From Leptidea sinapis (Eukaryota; Arthropoda; Insecta; Lepidoptera; Pieridae), in contig NC_066265.1 of assembly GCF_905404315.1 (NCBI RefSeq), positions 26,498,501-26,562,500 on the forward strand: a stretch of 64,000 nucleotides of DNA. Direction: 5' to 3'. Under the pieces are notes generated by a model. The model was not told the origin of the DNA. It did no database searches and was given only the letters and a program-made list of their open reading frames with translations. Position numbers and translations under genes: made by a program. Of this stretch, positions 16,792 through 27,500 are shown in pieces (positions within the stretch are counted from its first letter, which is position 1; each line of letters opens with the position of its first letter).

Positions 16792-17670
16792 TCATTCATA
16801 TGGTGTTTGTAATGGTGGTTTTACTGAATCTATTCTAATAAACACATGACTGAATGTATGTAAGTCTTGATGAACAAATATGTGTTTGATATTACGATGT
16901 GAAGTAGGTGAGTGTGGTTTATTAGCTGCGATATGGGTACGTAATTTATCAACGTAGGTATGATCCAATGAGGTAGATAATGTTTGTGTGCTCATGTCGA
17001 AGAAATCACTTGGTTGACGAAGGTTATAGCCGTATGCTAGTTCGGCGGCGCTAATGCCTGTGTCCAATCGTAGAACTGCGCGCAGGCCTAATAATACGGT
17101 TGGTAGTTCATTGATCCATGAACAGGTGTTTGTTAACCTTGAACGAAGGGCTGTCTTCAAGCAACGATGAAAGCGTTCTACCTTTCCGTTACTCTTTGGG
17201 TTATAGCTAGTACTTCGTATCCGTTTAACTCCCATAGTTTTCTCGAGGTTGGTAGACCAGACAGAGTGCTTTCGAATTATCGACCTTGATCACTTGTTAG
17301 TGTTGCTGGGCATCCAAACTTGAGATCCAGTGATTGTAGATGTTATCTGCAATTGTCTCGGCTGTAATATTGTCGCTAGGGATTGCCTCAGGCCAACTAG
17401 TATGTCTGTCGATCATTGTAATCAGATAACGATATCCTTGAGCAGAGGTAAGTAGAGGTCCAACAATATCTATGTGTATATGCTGAAAACGATCGGTTGC
17501 GTCAAAACATTGAATTTTGCTTACTGTGTGGCGTTGTATTTTACTTTTCTGACAATTTATACAAGTTTTACTCCACTTCCCGATGTCGATATTCATTGAA
17601 GGCCAAAATAATTTTTGAGATATTAATTCACGTGATGTTCGTATTCCTGGGTGAGTAATATTATGTACAC
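16792..17670 (-). pseudogene. gypsy integrase remnant
   Basis: Integrase inserts the element's cDNA into the genome. On the minus strand the HHCC zinc-binding region begins near 17668 (VHNITHPGIRTSREL) and ends with CINCQKSK near 17550. The catalytic core follows with HIDIVGPL (first D) and MIDRHTSWPEAIP (second D region). After a frameshift near 17240-17290 comes SYNPKSNGKVERFHRCLK, where the catalytic Glu is in KVERF. The C-terminal part ends near 16792. The N-terminus is separated from RNase H by the LINE piece at 17678-18358. Confidence 0.88.
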
Positions 17671-17677
17671 TATTAAA

Positions 17678-18358
17678 TTATTACTATTAATACTATGGGG
17701 AAACTCCACTAATATTTCAAATGGTTTTCTGGCACAAAAAAATGTATAAGAGCTTTATGCAATGTCAGTCCTCTAGAATCGTGTAGACCATTATTCAAAA
17801 AGCACCGCCTGTTAACGCTTACTGGTCTATATATATTAGAAATTTGTATGTTCATTAAAAAACATGGTGAACTTTTTAAACCAGCAAAGGACTATTCCTT
17901 ATTAGGATTAAGAGATCCAACTCGCCTTCTGATGCCATACTGTAAAACAGCACTTCATCAAAATAACGCAAATATTATGTGTATTAGGGTATTTAACCAC
18001 CTTCCAAAGAATATTAGAGAGATGCCTAAAACATTAATGCATAAAAAATTAAAATTATGGTTAATAGATAAATGCTTTTATAGTTTAAAATAATTCTAGC
18101 CAAAAATAATAGTATTCAAATGTAATTTTTTGAGAGGTACCTACAAAGTAATGTTTATTTTATATTATATTATTGAATTAAACCTATGTAATGTGTATTA
18201 AGAACGTAACGAAGTATAAATTAAATATAATATTCCAATATTGACAATCAAATATTTGTATGCCGATATATTGGCGAATTGTGCTGTACACCAATTAATT
18301 GTTAACAACTTTGTTACCACGATTAACACACAAATAAATCATTTCATTTCACTTCATT
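17678..18358 (+). mobile_element. LINE 3' fragment inserted between gypsy RNase H and integrase
   Basis: Integrase-linker sequence lies on both sides: YIPTEFRKQIFK upstream on the minus strand (right side) and VHNITHPG downstream (left side). The insert reads in the opposite direction. It holds the last ~130 residues of a non-LTR ORF2 (17848-18093 is open, with NHLPKNIREMPKTLMHKKLK) and then an AT-rich 3' UTR ending in TTTCATTTCACTTCATTTT. A TTAAA at both junctions may be the target duplication. The gypsy orientation shows this came after the gypsy insertion. Confidence 0.75.
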
Positions 18359-18452
18359 TTAAAAATTTGTTTGCGGAATTCTGTAGGTATGTAAGGACGT
18401 ACATGACTTGTTGATGTTTCGCAATATAATTCTAGGTTCGTGTTAGGTACAT

Positions 18453-19979
18453 TTATTTCTTGAAGGTTAAGTTTGGTTGTTGAATGAGTTGTGTTATGCT
18501 GCTGTCTCGCTCTTGTGCGTTTGCTATCTCGCTGTAGTCGATCGTAGGTAACACTGTTATTGTTTCTATTCGGCTTAATGCGTCGGCAATAATATTGTTT
18601 TTTCCACTGATGTGTCGAATATCGGTTGTGAATTCACTGATGAATAATAATTGGCGCGTTCGGCGTGGCGTTTCGTTTGCAGTATGTGTTTTATTCATAG
18701 CGAATGTGATGGGTTTGTGGTCTGTGAATATAATTAATTCACGTCCTTCAAACATATTACGGAAATGTTTCACTGACTTATAGACGGCTGAGAGTTCTCT
18801 GTCATACGCTGAGTATTTCTTCTCCGCCTCTGAGAATTTCTTTGAGAAGTAACCGAGTGGTTGCCAATTATTTTCGATGTATTGTTGTAGGACGGCACCT
18901 ACCTACTGCATTGTCAGACGCATCGCAGAATATTGCGATATCATGTGATGCGTGAGCGAGTAAGGTAGTTTTGTATATACTATTCTTGCACTCTTCGAAT
19001 GATTGTGATGCTTCGTCGGTCCATTCAATTATTGTTTTATCACGTTTCTTGACATGGTGTAGGTAAGCGTTTAGCGGAGCTTGTATCGATACAGCATTCG
19101 GTATGTGGTCACGATAGAAATTTAATATGCCTAGAAATCGTCTTAAACCTTCTATAGTTTTCGGTTTTGAATATTCGGTAATGGCTTTAATCTTCTCTTC
19201 TGGTGGCTGTATACCGTTTTTTGATACGATGTATCCAAGAAATTTGACTTCCATTTTGCCTAAGTTACACTTCGCGGGGTTGATAGTGATACCGTTTTCT
19301 TCCAATCTTCTAAGAACTGTTCTTAGGTGATCGCGATGCTCAGTCTCGTTTGCTGAGGCTATGAGCAAATCGTCGATGAATCGGAAAACGTAGTCTAATC
19401 CACGGAGCACTTCGTGCTTAAATCGCTGAAATGTTTGTCCCGCATTCTTCAGACCAGGACACATGCGAGGAAATTCGAATAAACCCATTGATGTGATGAT
19501 AGCTGTCTTCTCCATGTCCTGTTCCCTGGTCTTCAATTGTTGGTAAGCGCGGTTGAAGTCTATTGTGGAGAATATTGTTTTGCCAGACAAATGATGGGTG
19601 AAGTCCTTAACTCTCGGCACTGGATAACGATCGGGTTTGGTTATGCTGTTCAATCGTCTATAATCACCGCATACCCGTATATCGCCATTCTTCTTAGGTA
19701 CTATATGGAGTGGTGAAGACCATGGACTTTTACTCGTCTGTAGAGTCCTTGTTGCATCATGTTTTCAAATTCTTTCTTCACTATTTCATAACGATGAGGT
19801 GGTATGGGACGAGCACGGCAATGTAATGGAGGTCCTTGTGTTTCAATATAATGTTCCACGTTAATTTTTGGCGATAATTGCATCGATGTTAATCTCGTGG
19901 TATCGGGGAATTCGGCGAGTGTCGCGTGGTATGGGGCCTGTATATCGATACTTCGTATTGTGGGTAAGGTCGTTGACAT
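18453..19979 (-). pseudogene. gypsy reverse transcriptase and RNase H remnant
   Basis: Three frames on the minus strand follow each other: 19979-19701, 19653-18868 and 18773-18453. RT fingers include RYEIVKKEFENMMQQG. The palm has TIDFNRAYQQL (motif A) and FRFIDDLLIAS (the YxDD-type motif, here FIDD). RNase H starts at IFCDASDNAVG and continues with the FRNMFEGRELIIFTDHKPIT block. Frameshifts near 19690 and 18900 break the polyprotein. The region between 18868 and 18773 also reads as RNase H in another frame. Confidence 0.9.
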
Positions 19980-20048
19980 TATTGGCGCGTTGATTTTAAG
20001 ATTTGTGACGGCATCAATTAATCTTCGATTTTTTAAATCTACGATGAG

Positions 20049-20405
20049 TTAATGGTGATTGAGAAAATCGGCACCTAATATTGGTTTCGTCACGTCAGCT
20101 ACAATAAACTTCCACTTGTATGGTCGACGGAGGTTGAGATCGAGTTCTAATGTTTTTTCGCCACAAGTAGAAATTGTTGTGTTGTTTGCAGCGTACAATT
20201 TAAATGGTAGAGGCGTTGCTTTCAGGCCTAGTTTTCTTGGTAGGACGGATATATTAGCACCGGTATCTACTAAGAATGATATCTTTGTTTTCTTGTCTGT
20301 GACAAAAAGGCGGTATGATGTGCGAAGGACCCTGGGTTCCGCCGCAGCTAACGTCTGTTCTAGTTTCGTGATGGCTCTTTCTTGAAGTTGCAGGGCGTAG
20401 TACAA
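20049..20405 (-). pseudogene. gypsy aspartic protease domain
   Basis: The frame contains FLVDTGANISVLPRK near residue 45, the DTGA active site of retroviral-type aspartic proteases. It is followed by the ILGADFL motif near the end, which is the conserved protease C-terminal flap region. It would cut the Gag-Pol polyprotein. It lies between gag (right) and RT (left), as in Ty3/gypsy elements. The frame ends at 20049, before RT begins near 19979. Confidence 0.85.
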
Positions 20406-20495
20406 CGTCGTGCTTCACTACCAAATCGGCGATGTTAATAGCAGTAAGGTGTTGGTGAGCTATTGAGTGTGCGGGAACGGTGTTGTGACGAGCTT

Positions 20496-21372
20496 CTATT
20501 GCGAGATGACGAGTGAAATCGGTGGCGATGATAGTGTTGAGATGGCCTTGACTTGAGTTCGGCGACTTCTAGTGATAGTTTCCGTATCTCGTAAATAAGG
20601 AATTGTGTGTTCTAACTGATTTGACGTCGATGATTCTGGACCTGATGGTGGTGGCTGGCTGGAGACGGCTGGTGCCTGGCTGAAGATGGCTGGTGGCTGG
20701 CTGGAGATGGCTGCTGCCTCCTGGATTTGCTCCATCATCGTGTCAGCAGCTTGGACTTCAGGCTTGGAGTTCCTCCAGCGTGGACTTCACGTGAATGACT
20801 CGCTGACGGCGAGCACGGAGTGAACGTGGGCTGGCAGCAGCTTACTCCACATCATGCGGAGGGTGGAGTCGGTAACCTTGTCCATCACAAGGTTACGCAT
20901 GCGTCGCAGTAGCTGTGAAGGCTTCTGGTCTCCAAGCTCCATCTCGGCGAGTAGCTTCTGGAACTTGCGGCTGTCGGATTCTTCATACACCGATATGAGA
21001 CGTTCCTTGATTGCTGAATATTTTTTGTCTCTCGGTATGTTAAATAGGATGTCGGAGATTTGTTCGATGTCAGCCTTTTCTAATTGGACGAGCACCATCT
21101 GTGTCAGCTAGGCTTGACTCCTCTTGAGGTCATCGGTGGCGGCTTCAAAGCTGTGATACCACAATCGCGGATTTTCCCGCCAGAATGGTGGTATGCGCAT
21201 CGACAGTTAAATGCTGGAGATTTCTGTCGCGGTGGGCGCTGGGAGTGGCTGTGCCTGGTTTGAGTCTTCCATTTCTTCGTCGGGTAGATATTCCTTGAGC
21301 AGAGATTCGATGAACAGAGATTCGTCGTTTCGGAGAGCTGGTGAAGCTGTTCTTGGATGTGTAGCCGGGCAA
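20496..21372 (-). pseudogene. gypsy Gag remnant
   Basis: Capsid-like sequence appears in several frames. PPFWRENPRLWYHSFE lies near 21190-21140, and a run from 21098 to 20787 contains KYSAIKERLI, LGDQKPSQLLRRMRNL and LPAHVHSVLAV. This is the usual gypsy/mag-type Gag arrangement. A stop near 21110 interrupts it. The next frame (20738-20496) has a near-repeat of SSQPPAIFSQAPAVSSQPPP. No CCHC knuckle was seen. Confidence 0.75.
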
Positions 21373-21407
21373 AGGTTCGGTGTTTTTCTGTTCAGGCTTC
21401 CTGCCTT

Positions 21408-21495
21408 CCTTCCGTCGGCGTTCTTGTTCGGGCTTCCTGGCTTCCTTCCGTCGGTGTTCTTGTTCGGGTTCCTTCCGTCGGTGTTCTTGTTCGGG
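21408..21495 (-). repeat. Short tandem repeat between LTR and gag
   Basis: Three good copies of a unit reading CCTTCCGTCGGTGTTCTTGT-TCGGG on the plus strand lie at about 21408, 21444 and 21471, with a diverged fourth near 21378. On the minus strand they follow the 5' LTR directly and encode NKNTDGRKPGSP-like repeats, if translated. Confidence 0.75.
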
Positions 21496-21503
21496 GTCAC
21501 CAC
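21486..21503 (-). other. Candidate primer-binding region after the 5' LTR
   Basis: Just inside the 5' LTR the minus strand reads GTGGTGACCCCGAACAAG. TGGTGACCCCGA-type sequences occur at this position in insect LTR elements as tRNA primer sites. I cannot assign the tRNA. Confidence 0.45.
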
Positions 21504-22263
21504 TTTAGAGACTGAGCGTTTGGCGATTAAATAAAACAACTGCTTGACTGTGAGGAATATGTGGAAGATGATTTATTAGAAAGTTACATGATATATATAC
21601 AAAATCCTTAAAACTAGTAAACCAATTACAATTGTTACTCAAAAAATATTTTCAAGTTCAGAAAATACACACCAATACTAAAGCTTACATTTTGACCAAT
21701 AGTAAAACGTTTCATTCAGTAAGAATTGAGAATAATATTATGTGTTCTATCTCGCTCTAAAACTAATGCTATCGCAGTAAACCGGCCAGCGAGCGCGGGC
21801 TTGTGTTAATTCGCGTCGAACCTCGATCATACGATGTCAATGAGCATTTAGCACCTACTCTGTCGCTCATTGATTAAAATTGCATGAATAGTGATTGACG
21901 CCCCGACGCGTCAGTCGAGTACGCTCGGCTATGCTGTGCGGTTGTGTAACGCGGAGCATATGACTGGTCACGTGAGTATATCTGCGGTTTTCGAGAGAAC
22001 GTATCGTTGCTTGTACTTCTACTGAGATTGCATACTGGTGATCTGCATGATTCTATGACTTGATGTACAGCATTATGAAATAGTTCTTATCAGAGCTAAT
22101 ATTACGGTATATAAAATAATATGTTCTATTAAGATATTCTCTTGTACAGTTAATATGCACGATTTATATTTCTACGATCTATAACGCTACAAAGGTATTA
22201 CGTTAAAGGTTAGATGTTAGACATTGATATTAATTGATGTTATTTGTTGTAGGTACAGCTACA
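21504..22263 (-). repeat. 5' LTR of the gypsy element
   Basis: About 760 bases, uninterrupted. It aligns with the split 3' LTR along its whole length, with scattered substitutions and small indels. It retains the empty LINE target site, GACGCGTCAGTCG at about 21906, once only. Confidence 0.88.
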
Positions 22264-22459
22264 TTATCTAATCAATATTTAAGAGAGAAATGTGTGAATG
22301 TGAGTGGGAATATGTGCCTAATAGAAGCGTTGAAAATATGGAGGGTAAAAAATTTTTTAACAATAAAACAGAAGCTGGTAATGGGAAACAGGGAGAGAAG
22401 CAAGGTAGCAATATACTTTATCGGGTAGGGTTTGTCCCAAGAAAGTAAGTACCATTGAG

Positions 22460-22693
22460 TTAGAAGGTACCCATATGGGCGGGGTATGGTTCAGTCTTAG
22501 AAACATAAACAAAGAATGGGCCTTTGTCCCCATCAGAATACTCAACTTTGGAATCCGTGTCAAAACCTGGTTTGGAGTAAATTGATTGGATTAACTCTGC
22601 CGGTGTCCTAGTCTTCTTGCCACCTGGTTTAGATTTTCCATATCTGCCATTCTTTTCAGAACTATTGCTTTGTCTGGTGGTGAACCTCCCGTA
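22460..22693 (-). pseudogene. LINE ORF1 N-terminal fragment
   Basis: An open frame of about 77 codons reads KPGGKKTRTPAELIQSIYSK, then VEYSDGDKGPFFVYVSKTEP, and stops at 22460. The GPFFVYVS block resembles the start of the folded region in ORF1 of lepidopteran Jockey-like LINEs. It is antisense to the family A LINE that starts at about 22711 and is cut off by it. Confidence 0.5.
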
Positions 22694-22953
22694 TCATTAG
22701 GTGGCAGGTTTTGCCCTGTGCTTCTCCGGGGCGTAAAAAGAATAGGGGAGTCCCAGGACCAAGGGTGTCTTAAGAGGCAACTTAGTACTTTTTAGAAGTG
22801 GGAGAGTCACGCTGCCGTCTTATGACATCAGCACAATCGGGCCAGACTCGTGAAGCCGGTCCGGCCACAGAATACGTAAGTAGCGGCCTAGTGCCGCTAT
22901 GTTTCGTATAGGTTAGTGTCGAGGACTGGAGGCCACCCCCCCTCCACCCAAAT

Positions 22954-23877
22954 ATGACAGTGGAACTTAAAAAGATTTTAGCCCAGGAGGGTATTGGCTC
23001 TACCAGAGTTGGAGAATCTATCCCTGAGCATTCTCGCTCGGGCTGCCTCTCGTATTCTGGGGAGGGCACAGAACCGCGCATGTCCGAGAACAAACGAGGC
23101 AGTAACACCACGGCACCCTGCTCCACGCTCAACGTGGAGTTTTGCAATATCAGGGGAATTCACTCCAATTTAAACGCCGTTCACCACCACATTGAGACGG
23201 AGAAGCCGGGCTTGTGTTTCCTTACGGAGCCGCAGATATCTCGACCTAGCGATACGTCATATTTAACGTACCCAGGGTACAAAATTGAGCATAATTTCTT
23301 GCCTCATGCCGGGCATGTCTGTATGTTAGGGAGGATATCTGCTGTCGCCGTCTCGGCAATTTTGAGGGTAGGGTCCTGTCTACTCTCTGGCTCCGTTTAG
23401 ATTTTAAGGACTGCGTCCGTATCTATGGGTGTGTCTACAGGTCCCACAGTGGTGACGTAGAAGCGTAGGCTGCGTTCAAGCGGCAATTGATGAAAAGTGC
23501 TTACACAGATCCGCTCCGCTGAAATCGTAGTCTTGGGTGATTTCAACAGGCACAATGCTGAATGGCTTGGATCACGTACCACAGACTACGCAGGGCGATC
23601 TGTGCATAATTTTGCACTGGCGTATGGTCTGTCCCAATTGGTTGAGTCGCCAACGCGGCTCCCGGATGTGGATAGCCACATGCCGTCCTTATTAGATCTT
23701 CTGCTGACTACACATCCCGATTGTTACCAGGTCTCTGTCGACGCCCCTCTCGGAACGTCCGACCATTGCCTGTTCAGGAGTGTAGTGCCTATCCGACGCC
23801 CACGTTACAGACCACCAGCGAACTACAAGTCAGCAGATTGGGAAAGGATGCGTTCATTTGTTGCATCCTACCCTTGA
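22954..23877 (+). pseudogene. Family A LINE endonuclease domain remnant
   Basis: APE-type endonucleases nick the target DNA. The first frame (22954-23400) has VEFCNIRGIHSNL and CFLTEPQISRPSD, the usual N-terminal motifs. The second (23497-23877) has EIVVLGDFNRHNAEW, with the GDFN catalytic motif, then SLLDLLLTTHPD and PLGTSDHCLF, with the SDH catalytic pair. A frameshift lies between. The key residues D/N and SDH remain, but the frame is broken. Confidence 0.85.
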
Positions 23878-23886
23878 CTCCCTTGA

Positions 23887-25306
23887 ATGACACACTGGAC
23901 TGGGGCAAGGTTTGTTTCCCTTCCGATAATCCTATCCTACACGATACTACAGGGCATGGATATTTTTATACCAAGCTCTGTAGTACTGATCGGTGACAGA
24001 TCACAACCCTGGTTCGATGCGTCAGTTAAAGCAGCATCTGACTGCAAAAAACAGGTGTATCGAAACTGGGTTGCGGCGCTGGCCTCAATGGATCCAAACT
24101 GCAAAGTTCTAAAGAAGAAATATAACCGTGCTTCCAGATATTTTAAGCGGCAAATTGCCCATGCCAAATTGAAGCACGTCATCAAAATAGGTGGGCAGAT
24201 TTCCAGTTAACCGACCGGAACACGCAAGTTCTGTCGAAAGCTGCTCTTGGTAACTTCAACCAGCCGTCCCTGCCGCCGTTGTACATGAGGAATGACATCC
24301 TGGACAATACGGAAAAAGAGAAAGCTGATCTCCTGTGCGCTCTTTTTGCCTCCAACTTGACTCTTGACAACAACGGAAAAACACCGCCGACCATCCCGCG
24401 GTGTCAGAGCTCTATGCCTGAAGTTACAGTTCAGACAGAAAACTGTTAGGACAGCTCTGTTGTTGGACGTCAGGAAGTCGAGCGGCCCGTATGGCGTTTC
24501 TCCAATCGTGCTTAGATCGTATGCTCCTGATTTAACGCCGGTACCTACGTGTTTATTCCGGCACTCACATACAAAAGACATAGTCCCTGACTCATGAAAG
24601 TCAGCCCTTGTCCATCCGATCCAAAAAAAGGAGACAGTTCAGATCCGAGGCCTATAGCTAATACCTCCCTGCTCTCCAAAATCATGGAGAGTATAACCGC
24701 CAGTTCTTGGTATACCTAGAGTTTCACCAGTTGATCAACGACCGACAGTTCGGCTTTCGCCATGGTCGATCGGCAGGTGATCTTTTGGTATACCTAACAC
24801 ATAGATGGACGGCGGCTATTGCAAGTATAATAAGCAAGGGGGAAGGCCTGGCAGTTAGCCTGGATATAGCGAAGGCCTTTGATCGTGTATGGCACAAGGC
24901 GCTTCTCACAAAACTTCCATCATTTGGGCATACCCATAGCTTACGCAAGTGGACCTCCAGCATACAGGTCGTTATCGACGGTTATTGCTCGAATCGCAAG
25001 CCCGTAAACGCTGGAGTGCCCCAAGCATGCGTGCTATCTCCCGCACTATACATATCAATAATATGTTGGACACCTTCAACATACATTGCTATGCACACGA
25101 CAGCACGGACGATGCCGTATAAACGGGCCATGCAGGTCTCTCTAGGGAAATCGTCGACCAGTGCCGTGAGAAACTTGTGTCTTCTATCGAGTCCTCTCTT
25201 GAGAAGCTCGCGGAATGGGGTAAGTCGCAGAAGACTTAAGTTTGCGCGTTTACCACTAAAAAAACCCATTTGTCGTATCACCGCTATTCGACAACACTTC
25301 CCTTAA
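23887..25306 (+). pseudogene. Family A LINE reverse transcriptase remnant
   Basis: Several short frames continue from the endonuclease: 23887-24210 (linker, KKQVYRNWVAALASMD), 24364-24597 (KSSGPYGVSPIVL) and 24707-25306. The last has QFGFRHGRSAGDLL, SLDIAKAFDRVWHKALL (motif A) and AGVPQACVLSPALY (motif B, with GVPQG altered to GVPQA). The YxDD region is out of frame around 25085. At least four frameshifts or stops. Confidence 0.82.
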
Positions 25307-25441
25307 AGCCAAGCCAAGTATCGGAATTTTGGGTCTCGAAATCTCAAGCAATTGCCAATTCTGCGGCCATCTTGAGAGTAAACTGGTCGTCATAAATAGA
25401 GCACGGCAATACTTCAAGCCGGCCCACATTCTAGCGCTGTA

Positions 25442-25983
25442 CAAAGCACAGGTACGGCCATATATGGAGTATTGCTGTCATCTCTGGTCTGGCGCGCCCT
25501 AGTATCAGCTCGATTCATTTGACCGCGTGCAACGCAGAGCAGCTAGAACTGTCGGGGCCCAGTGTTCTGTGAACGGCTGGATCACTTAGTGCTGCGTAGA
25601 GACATCGTTTCATTGTGTGTCGTCTACCGAATTTATCACAGGGAGTGTTTCAAAGTGCTGTTTCACCTGATTCCTGCCGCCGAATTCCGCCTTCGCACGA
25701 CACGCCACAAGTTAGGATATCATCCCCACCATCTGGATGTGTGGCGGTCCTCAACAATGCGGTACTACAAAGCTGTGGAACGAACTTCCTTGTGCGGTGT
25801 TTCCGGTACGATACGACATGGGTACCTTTAAAAAAAAGCGCGTACACCTTCCTTAAAGGCCGGCAATGCTCCCGTGATTTTCTGGTGTTGCAAGAGAATG
25901 TGGGCGGCGGTGATCACTTAACACCAGGTGACCCGTACGCTCGTTTGTCCTCCTTTTTCAATAAAAAAAAGTTAAATTTGTAA
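25442..25983 (+). pseudogene. Family A LINE ORF2 C-terminal remnant
   Basis: Frames from 25442 to 25983 contain MEYCCHLWSG-type residues, then CERLDHLVLRRDIVSLCVVY and HRECFKVLFHLI, and a HLTPGDPYARLSS end. This is the usual C-terminal part of Jockey-like ORF2. Two overlapping frames (25562-25831 and 25615-25983) show a frameshift. Confidence 0.75.
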
Positions 25984-26219
25984 ATGTATACTTCCTTAGA
26001 AAGCCGGAAGGTAGGGCTGAGATTTGCCTAGGGCTGAGATTTCCCAGGGTTGTTAGATTATGTTTAGTATGTACCTATCGATGTACCTATTTATTGTGTC
26101 TGACCTTAATGACTTGTCGTTCGCACTCTTTGCCTCAAGTGGAAATGACGTCCGTCACACACAATGAATTTAATATGAATGACGTTATGCTGGGCTATGT
26201 TTTTGTTATGCTTTACTTT

Positions 26220-27110
26220 CCCGCGGGAACTCGTCACTTTAAGGGGATTTTAAATATCATTGTTTTACTGGCAATATATGGTATCAACTTGACAAATTTT
26301 AACTTAACGTTACTTTAGCTTTGTAACAATGCCGCAGGAACTCTTTAATTTTTCGGGATGAAAAATATCTAAGACGTTGACCGGTATTATGAATATATAT
26401 CAACATGGTAAATTTTACTAATTTAGGTGCAATAAGTTGTTGTTATAACCTATATAAGTTTTGTTTAGTTGTTTATATATCTCACGGGACCGTTAAGTTT
26501 CCAGGATATAAAGTGTCCAAGATGTAATTAAATTGTATACCGGCAATATAGCTACATAAGTTACTTTAGCTTTGTAACAATGCCACAGGAACTCTTTAAT
26601 TTTTCTGGATGAAAAATATCTAAGACGTTGACCGGTAATATGTATATATATCAACATGCCAAATTTTACAAAATAGGTGCATGCGTTGTTGTGCATTAAG
26701 CTATCAATATCAAAGGCAATATAAGGATCAACATGCCAAATTTTAATTAATTATGTGCATAACTTGTTGTGTACCACAATAATAAAGCTTACTTATGTTA
26801 TGTTATGTTATGTTATGCTTTATAGGTTTTTAACTGTCCCACGGGAATTCTGTAATTTTCTGGGATGTAACGTAACTAAGATGTTGACCGGAAATATAGG
26901 GCAACTATGTGCATAAATTGTTGTGTTCTATGCTATATAAGTAACTCTAGGTTTTTAACTGTCCTACGGGAACTCTTTATTTTTCCGGGATGATAAAATA
27001 TTGACCGGCGATGTAAGGTATCACCATGCAAAATTTCAATTAAATCGGTCCAGTAGTTTCATAGATTAGCCCGTACGAAAATTGGGACTTGTTCTATTTG
27101 TCTTCTTACA
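26220..27110 (+). repeat. Diverged tandem repeat, units with GGGAACTCTTTAATTTTTC and TTGACCGG
   Basis: Related units start near 26331, 26481, 26582, 26831 and 26951, with a decayed one near 26221. Each has an ACNGGGAACTCTT-like block, a TTTCGGGATG-like block and GTTGACCGG about 50 bases later. The units at 26331 and 26582 are very similar over 90 bases. Spacing varies between about 100 and 250 bases. A TTATG microsatellite lies at 26795-26817. Confidence 0.65.
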
Positions 27111-27500
27111 TCCCCCTGACTCGGTTTTGCGCATTTTTTTCTTTCTACAGAAATTTGATATCTACAGATTTATTACAGATTTATTATAAGTACAGATTAA
27201 TGTCATATTATATATTCATGATATTTAATTTAAATAATTAATCCGTGTTTAGTTACAGTAAATACATTTCATTTTTAAAATTTATTGATAGTGCACTCAT
27301 TTTCTATATAATTAGGCTGTATGGTAGATACGTCCTCAACTAAAGTGAGAAGGCTTCCATCGCTTTCTTTGCATATACAGAAGAAGGTTCTCCACCTCCT
27401 GTTTTAAACAGGCTGGCACGTTCATTTGCTCGAGCTTTATAAACATAACTTATATTTTGTAATGAATTTCACGAAAAACATAGTCATGAATTATTACGTA

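Larger units (their letters stand above)
12846..22263 (-). mobile_element. Ty3/gypsy-type LTR retrotransposon with two nested insertions
   Basis: Two similar LTRs (21504-22263 and 12846-16453) flank gag, protease, reverse transcriptase, RNase H and integrase remnants in Ty3/gypsy order, read on the minus strand from right to left. No env-like frame is seen. The 3' LTR is interrupted by a LINE (13252-16083), and another LINE fragment (17678-18358) lies between RNase H and integrase. Without these the element would be about 5.9 kb. Every domain is frameshifted, so it is inactive. Target-site duplications are not evident. Confidence 0.88.
22711..25982 (+). mobile_element. Family A LINE, copy 1, degenerate
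   Basis: It starts with a 5' segment TTGCCCTGTGCTTCTCCGGG that also occurs at 36451. Endonuclease, RT and C-terminal remnants follow in order, ending with TTTGTCCTCC and an A-rich tail near 25970. Many frameshifts and stops. It is about 85-95% similar by eye to copy 2 at 57604-59930 where both exist. It lies just outside the gypsy 5' LTR. Confidence 0.85.

Noticed and set aside
12846..22263. Endogenous retrovirus with env
   Set aside because: No env-like frame with signal peptide or membrane anchor lies between integrase and the 3' LTR.
26795..26817. TTATG microsatellite as a CRISPR-like array
   Set aside because: Five-base units with no spacers; a simple microsatellite.
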